From Methanothrix sp. (GTDB taxonomy: Archaea; Halobacteriota; Methanosarcinia; Methanotrichales; Methanotrichaceae): 37,424 bases of DNA. Location: NCBI RefSeq assembly GCF_030055635.1, contig NZ_JASFYM010000019.1, positions 1-37,424 of the forward strand. Direction: 5' to 3'. Both the position numbers and the translations under genes were made by a program. This document shows positions 34,093-37,424 of the stretch, in pieces (positions within the stretch are counted from its first letter, which is position 1; each line of letters starts with the position of its first letter). Under the pieces are notes generated by a model, which made no database searches, had not been told where the DNA came from, and saw only the letters and a program-made list of their open reading frames with translations.

Positions 34093-34202
34093 GGCTCTAT
34101 GGGCGCGAGCTCCGGTCTTCGTCGATCTATCCTTGGCACATGGGATGAGCCTGTGGAGGCATCGGTGACCGGCCTTTCGTCAAAGGCAGTGCGGAAAGTG
34201 GA
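34093..34202. other. convergent intergenic region with hairpin
   Basis: The 110 bases between mmp8 and cdc6 contain a GCCTTT (34172-34177) / AAAGGC (34182-34187) hairpin with a tetraloop, which could end either transcript. No gene is supported here. I saw no origin-recognition-box-like repeats. Confidence 0.35.
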
Positions 34203-35324
34203 TTACAGTCCGACTCTTGCGAGCACCTCTGCTGGATCATACCTAAGGCGTATGATCCTGCTTCTTCCCCTCATGCCTGATCCAGTGAAGCTTGTCTCTA
34301 CAAGCCTCAGCGCCTCCAGCCTCCTCAGGATCCCGTAAAACTTCGTGTAGCCTGCATCTGCGATCTCACGGTATACGCTGTAAAGCTCGCCGGACTGCGC
34401 TTTACCTTCGGGCTGCTCTGCGATTATCCTCAGCAGAGCTCTCTCGTCCCTGCTCAGCGATCTTATCGCATGCTCGAGATGCAGGAACCTGGAACTCCCG
34501 AACGCCTTTCTCACATCATCCTCTGATATGCTCCTGGACGCTCTTCTCTCCGCTTCCATTCCAGCGCGCTTGAGCAGGTCTATCCCCACCCTGAGATCGC
34601 CGGATTCTGCGGTTAGATCCACCACAGCATCAAGCACATCCTGGGAGAGAACACCTGGATAGAATCCGAGCTGAGCCCTTCGGGAGAGTATCGCGAATAT
34701 CTCATCTCTTTTGTAGTGCGGAAACATTATCTCCTCAGGCCTGAAGACGGACTCAACTCTGGGATCGAGGATGTACTTCATGGAGGGCTCGCTGTGTGCA
34801 GCTATCACACCCGCCCTGAATCCGGGCAGCGACTCATGAGATCTGAGAAGCGTGTATAGTATGTGATCAATCTCCTTCTCGGGAAAGAGATAGCTTACAT
34901 CGTCCAGAGCCACAATCAGAACGACTCCCCTGGATGCGAGCTCATTTGCTATTTTATCGAAGAGGTGCTTGAAGGAGATGCCGCTTGAGGGAGGGGTGAC
35001 TCCAAAGATCTTCTTGTATATCTTCGAGAAGATGCTGTACCGTGTCCCGGCTATCTGGCAGTTTATATGGACAGGGATCACGCTTCTCGTATGCTTCTCC
35101 AGCTCCTCGAAGAGCTTTATTATCGCGGTGGTCTTTCCCGTGCCAGGTGGGCCCATGCAGAGCGCGTTCACAGGCCTGGCTCCACGAATGGCTGGACGCA
35201 CGCAGAACCTCAGGCTCTTCATCTGAGCCTCTCTGTGATCGAATTGCTCCGGCACATAGTCCAGCTCGAAGACCTCAGGGTCCTTGAAGAGCGTCTCGTC
35301 CCAGAGAAGCATGTCATCTTTCAT
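34203..35324 (-). CDS. cdc6: Orc1/Cdc6 replication initiator
   Basis: From ATG 35324 the protein has 373 residues. It is an AAA+ ATPase that binds replication origins and loads the MCM helicase. Walker A is MGPPGTGKTTAI, Walker B is VLIVALDDVSYL, and arginine-rich sensor elements follow (LTAESGDLRVGIDLLKRAG). The C-terminal winged helix includes YREIADAGYTKFYGILRRLEAL. The TTG at 35351 is in frame but lies inside the TATA box region, so it is rejected; ATG 35324 is about 28 bases from the box. ATG 35315 is another option. No ORB-type repeats were found nearby, so an adjacent origin is not supported here. Confidence 0.95.
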   Translation of the reverse strand: MKDDMLLWDETLFKDPEVFELDYVPEQFDHREAQMKSLRFCVRPAIRGARPVNALCMGPPGTGKTTAIIKLFEELEKHTRSVIPVHINCQIAGTRYSIFSKIYKKIFGVTPPSSGISFKHLFDKIANELASRGVVLIVALDDVSYLFPEKEIDHILYTLLRSHESLPGFRAGVIAAHSEPSMKYILDPRVESVFRPEEIMFPHYKRDEIFAILSRRAQLGFYPGVLSQDVLDAVVDLTAESGDLRVGIDLLKRAGMEAERRASRSISEDDVRKAFGSSRFLHLEHAIRSLSRDERALLRIIAEQPEGKAQSGELYSVYREIADAGYTKFYGILRRLEALRLVETSFTGSGMRGRSRIIRLRYDPAEVLARVGL

Positions 35325-35350
35325 CTGCTTCAATCCACTATTCGAGAACA

Positions 35351-35361
35351 ACTATATATAT
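35351..35361. promoter_or_regulatory. shared, symmetrical TATA box for cdc6 and the Hfq-like gene
   Basis: The sequence ACTATATATAT contains a self-complementary TATATATA core. Read on the minus strand it is about 28 bases before cdc6 ATG 35324. Read on the plus strand it predicts a transcript start near 35384, just before the ribosome binding site AAAGGAGG at 35387-35394. One box can thus serve both genes. Confidence 0.5.
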
Positions 35362-35402
35362 GCCTGTGCATTGAAAGAGTTCTCACAAAGGAGGGAGCAT
35401 AT

Positions 35403-35642
35403 ACGACAGATACACAGGCTGGAGCGCAGGAGCAGGAAGAATCGAAGACCAAGATGCCGCAGTTCCTGCCGAAGCTTAGGGGCCAGCAGGTGATGATAAG
35501 GATGAACGACGGCAGGCCGCTGAGCGGTAAGCTTGTCTCGTTCAACGCATACGAGATAGTGCTCGATGCCGGGCCCAGGACATATCTGCTCTTCAAGCAC
35601 GCCATCGCCAGCATAGAGGTCCCGAAGGGAATCCTGGACTGA
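35403..35642 (+). CDS. Hfq-like Sm family RNA-binding protein
   Basis: The conserved part starts MPQFLPKLRGQQVMIRMNDG and continues with GKLVSFNAYEIVLDA and YLLFKHAIASIEV. The KHAI motif in the second Sm block is typical of Hfq, the hexameric RNA chaperone, more than of archaeal Lsm proteins. The start is unclear. ATG 35454 gives 62 residues. However, the best ribosome binding site, AAAGGAGG, lies at 35387-35394 and the frame stays open with a coding-like, charged tail (TTDTQAGAQEQEESKTK). No ATG, GTG or TTG lies at the right distance; only ACG 35403 is in frame there. I give the longer form, with start uncertain. Confidence 0.7.
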   Translation, partial: TTDTQAGAQEQEESKTKMPQFLPKLRGQQVMIRMNDGRPLSGKLVSFNAYEIVLDAGPRTYLLFKHAIASIEVPKGILD

Positions 35643-35779
35643 GATGTCCGGGGAATCCACGGTATGCAGCTGGGGCTCAGAGCCCGGCGTTTATAACATC
35701 AGGGCCTCAGAGAACTTGCAGCATAAGTTAATATTCTATCAGCGTACCAGATCGTTATAAAGGGTTTCAAGGGAGTGGT
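35643..35779 (+). promoter_or_regulatory. intergenic region with TATA-like boxes upstream of fae
   Basis: The region contains a GGGCT/AGCCC hairpin (35673-35685) that could end the Hfq-like transcript. Three TATA-like boxes follow: TTTATAA (35690-35696), TTAATATT (near 35727-35734) and TTATAAAG (35755-35762). The middle one would give a leader of about 25 bases that contains the AAGGGAG ribosome binding site at 35769-35775. Which one drives fae cannot be decided by eye. Confidence 0.4.
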
Positions 35780-36289
35780 TTGTTGTCTCAGGATTTCAGC
35801 AGGACTTTAGTTGGGGAGGCGCTGGTTGGGGATGGGCCTGAGGTTGCGCATATCGATCTGGTCATAGGGCCGAAGGGCGGGGCGGTTGATGATGCATTTG
35901 TCACATCGCTGGCATCACCGCGAATGGGTCACACGCCACTTCTCGCGGTTCTGGAGCCGAATCTGCCCGCAAAGCCATCGACTATGATCGTGAACAAGGT
36001 GACGATCAAGAATGCAAGGCAGGCGGCACTGATGTTCGGACCGGCTCAGGCAGCGGTCGCAAAAGCCGTGATGGACAGCGTCGCGGAGGGGGTTATACCC
36101 AGGGAGAAGGTCGAGGATATTCTCATAGTGGTCTCTGTATTCATCGAGTGGGATGCAGAAGACAAGAAGAAGATCTACGAGAACAACTACCTCGCGACGA
36201 AGATGGCAATAAAGAGAGCAGTTCGATCTGAGCCCAGGGTCGATGAGATCCTCTTCAGGAAGGATACTGCAAGACACCCATTCGCATGA
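35780..36289 (+). CDS. fae: formaldehyde-activating enzyme (Fae)
   Basis: The 169-residue enzyme joins formaldehyde to tetrahydromethanopterin, giving methylene-H4MPT. It has the family start VGEALVGDGPEVAHIDLVIGPKGG, in which the His of EVAHIDL is the catalytic residue known from Methylobacterium Fae. It also has SPRMGHTPLLAVLEPNLPAKPSTMIVNKVTI and FGPAQAAVAKAVMD. It is the stand-alone form, not a fusion to hexulose-phosphate synthase. There is no ATG; translation starts at TTG 35780 or 35783 after AAGGGAG. In methanogens Fae may detoxify formaldehyde or work with the hexulose-phosphate pathway. Confidence 0.95.
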   Translation: MLSQDFSRTLVGEALVGDGPEVAHIDLVIGPKGGAVDDAFVTSLASPRMGHTPLLAVLEPNLPAKPSTMIVNKVTIKNARQAALMFGPAQAAVAKAVMDSVAEGVIPREKVEDILIVVSVFIEWDAEDKKKIYENNYLATKMAIKRAVRSEPRVDEILFRKDTARHPFA

Positions 36290-36538
36290 TAACATGCGTC
36301 TGATATCAGCGCTTCTCTGATGCAGATCACCAGAAACGAGCTGCATGGATTGTGAAGATCTCCATGAGCTATATGTGATCTACAAATGATTCATATCACT
36401 CATAGATATCAGCAAATCGAGTAATGGAAGCCCTACATGAAAATTAGCTACTTAAGCCGGTCAGTCTCCATCCTTGCTTGAGGTGCGAACCTCTGAGCGG
36501 GCAGGAGAGTGACGGATTGGATGATCGGCAGGGGAATT
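36290..36538 (+). other. intergenic region with inverted repeats and a GNRA-loop hairpin
   Basis: The 249 bases contain a perfect palindrome CTGATATCAG (36300-36309) and an imperfect inverted repeat at 36369-36379/36395-36405. They also contain a stable hairpin at 36476-36498. In that hairpin GAGGT pairs with ACCTC around a GCGA loop, and GCTT pairs with GAGC across one bulged T. GCGA is a GNRA tetraloop. A weak TATA-like stretch lies near 36440-36455. No gene or tRNA is supported. Confidence 0.4.
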
Positions 36539-37424
36539 ATGAGCGAGATGATTTCGTTGTATGATAAAATTTGCAGCAGCAGGAATGCAGATCGAGTTCT
36601 TATGGTCACGATCTCGATCATATTCGGCATATTCCTGATCGTGTCTGCATCTGGGCAGGAGCCCGGTTTTATCGGGCCGGATCTTGCCGGGAATCAGCCT
36701 CCAGCTATAACGTCATTTGTAAGTGATCCGCAGAGCCCGCAGGATGCGGGTGTGGAGGTGAAATGGATCGTAAGTGCAATCGATCCAGATGGTGATGTGC
36801 TGGAGTACATGTTTCTCCTGAAAGGTCCGGCGACAGGAGACAGCTGGAAGGATATGACCGGCTGGATAACCGAGCCGAGATGGGTTTGGAGGACATCTGA
36901 GAAGGATGTTGGCTCCAACGAGATCGAGGTTCGTGTGAGAGATGGATATGAGGATCTGGATGATGGTTATGATGTAAAAGAAACAGCCAGATATGTCATC
37001 AATCGTCCGGTTCCACCGAACCGTCCGCCACAGGTGATGGGCCTGTTTGCATCTCCTGAGCCTCCACAGGTTGCCGGTACAGTGGTCATGTGGAGTGCGA
37101 GTGCATCAGATCCTGATGGAGATGCGCTTCAGTACCAGTTCTTGCTCGATGGCAACGTTGTGAGGGACTGGTCGTCTGATAACACATGGGCATGGTCGAC
37201 GACTGAGGTAGAAGCAGGATCTCACAGTGTGACGGTTGCTGTCAGAGACGGTGTTAATGAGCCGGTATCGACATCAGCTCCGTACACGATACTCATGCCG
37301 AACCGTCCGCCACAGGTGATGGGCCTGTTTGCATCTCCTGAGCCTCCACAGGTTGCCGGTACAGTGGTCATGTGGAGTGCGAGTGCATCAGATCCTGATG
37401 GAGATGCGCTTCAGTACCAGTTCT
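36539..37424 (+). CDS. large secreted protein with Ig/PKD-like tandem repeats (5' part)
   Basis: ATG 36539, with AGGGG five bases upstream, opens a frame that runs off the end of the window (295 codons seen). ATG 36521 is an in-frame alternative. A membrane or signal segment, VLMVTISIIFGIFLIVSASG, lies near residues 21-40, so the protein is probably exported. A first beta domain begins PPAITSFVSDPQSPQDAG and includes AIDPDGDVLEYMFLL. The next domain begins NRPPQVMGLFASPEPPQVAG, with SASDPDGDALQYQFLLDG. It recurs after exactly 94 residues. The domains are Ig-like, of the type found in archaeal surface proteins. Function is unknown; adhesion or cell-surface structure is plausible. Confidence 0.85.
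   Translation, partial: MSEMISLYDKICSSRNADRVLMVTISIIFGIFLIVSASGQEPGFIGPDLAGNQPPAITSFVSDPQSPQDAGVEVKWIVSAIDPDGDVLEYMFLLKGPATGDSWKDMTGWITEPRWVWRTSEKDVGSNEIEVRVRDGYEDLDDGYDVKETARYVINRPVPPNRPPQVMGLFASPEPPQVAGTVVMWSASASDPDGDALQYQFLLDGNVVRDWSSDNTWAWSTTEVEAGSHSVTVAVRDGVNEPVSTSAPYTILMPNRPPQVMGLFASPEPPQVAGTVVMWSASASDPDGDALQYQF
37016..37424 (+). repeat. exact tandem DNA repeat, 282-bp period, within the surface protein gene
   Basis: Bases 37016-37142 and 37298-37424 are identical over 127 bases; the second copy is cut by the window end. The offset of 282 bases equals 94 codons, one Ig-like domain. Identity at third codon positions points to recent duplication or gene conversion. Confidence 0.9.

Noticed and set aside
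35325-35402. Replication origin next to cdc6
   Set aside because: The region is under 80 bases, contains the shared promoter and lacks origin-recognition-box-like repeats or a longer AT-rich stretch; the convergent side shows none either.
36369-36405. Imperfect inverted repeat as a terminator of fae
   Set aside because: It has two mismatches, no T tract and lies about 80 bases after the stop codon, so the role is not supported.
36476-36498. Possible tRNA T-arm in the hairpin with GCGA loop
   Set aside because: The loop has four bases, not the seven of a T-loop, and no acceptor, D or anticodon arm can be drawn around it.

Overview
The window looks like chromosome from an acetate-using methanogenic archaeon of the Methanosarcinales, most like Methanothrix (Methanosaeta). 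The evidence is a complete archaeal A1Ao ATP synthase operon in the order H-I-K-E-C-F-A-B-D plus a small membrane protein, methanogenesis marker protein 8, a formaldehyde-activating enzyme (Fae), a form III RuBisCO, Orc1/Cdc6, XPD helicase, a KEOPS subunit and archaeal-type alanyl-tRNA synthetase. Many genes have a TATA-like box about 25 bases before the start codon, which is typical of archaeal leaderless genes. The genus is inferred from gene content, not from a marker gene.

Layout. Bases 1-7521 hold housekeeping genes: the tail of a secreted, sequon-rich protein, a prenyltransferase-fold protein and a DUF504 protein on the minus strand, alaS and map on the plus strand, a minus-strand pair (Cgi121 of KEOPS and a DUF2150-like protein) and a HAD phosphatase. 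Bases 7880-17536 are one tightly overlapping plus-strand operon: a CARF-HEPN-CARF effector, Cmr1, an HD-less Cas10/Cmr2, Cmr3, Cmr4, Cmr5, Cmr6, a Card1-type CARF nuclease and a Csx3 ring-nuclease-like protein. This is a type III-B CRISPR system with a cyclic-oligoadenylate (cOA) circuit. There is no array, no Cas6 and no adaptation module. Bases 17537-18135 hold one CRISPR-repeat-like 36-mer, a probable TnpB/IS200-IS605 3'-end relic and a small minus-strand gene.

Bases 18136-23631 carry XPD, a small membrane protein that may be a deletion relic, an unusual zincin-like protein and RuBisCO. Bases 23660-32348 are the A1Ao ATP synthase operon with its promoter. Bases 32478-34092 carry the alanyl-tRNA editing protein AlaX and marker protein 8. 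Cdc6 (minus) and an Hfq-like Sm protein (plus) diverge from one symmetrical TATA box. Fae follows, and the window ends inside a large secreted protein with exact 282-bp repeats.

The genes that most clearly work together are the CRISPR operon genes. Target RNA bound by the Cmr complex should activate the GGDD palm of Cas10 to make cOA. The HEPN fusion and Card1 should then cut nucleic acids, and Csx3 should remove the signal. Cas10 lacks the HD nuclease, so interference here probably depends on Cmr4 RNA cleavage and on these accessory effectors. The CARF-HEPN-CARF fusion is the most interesting single gene seen. All functions are assigned by reading the sequence and from family knowledge; no database search was run.
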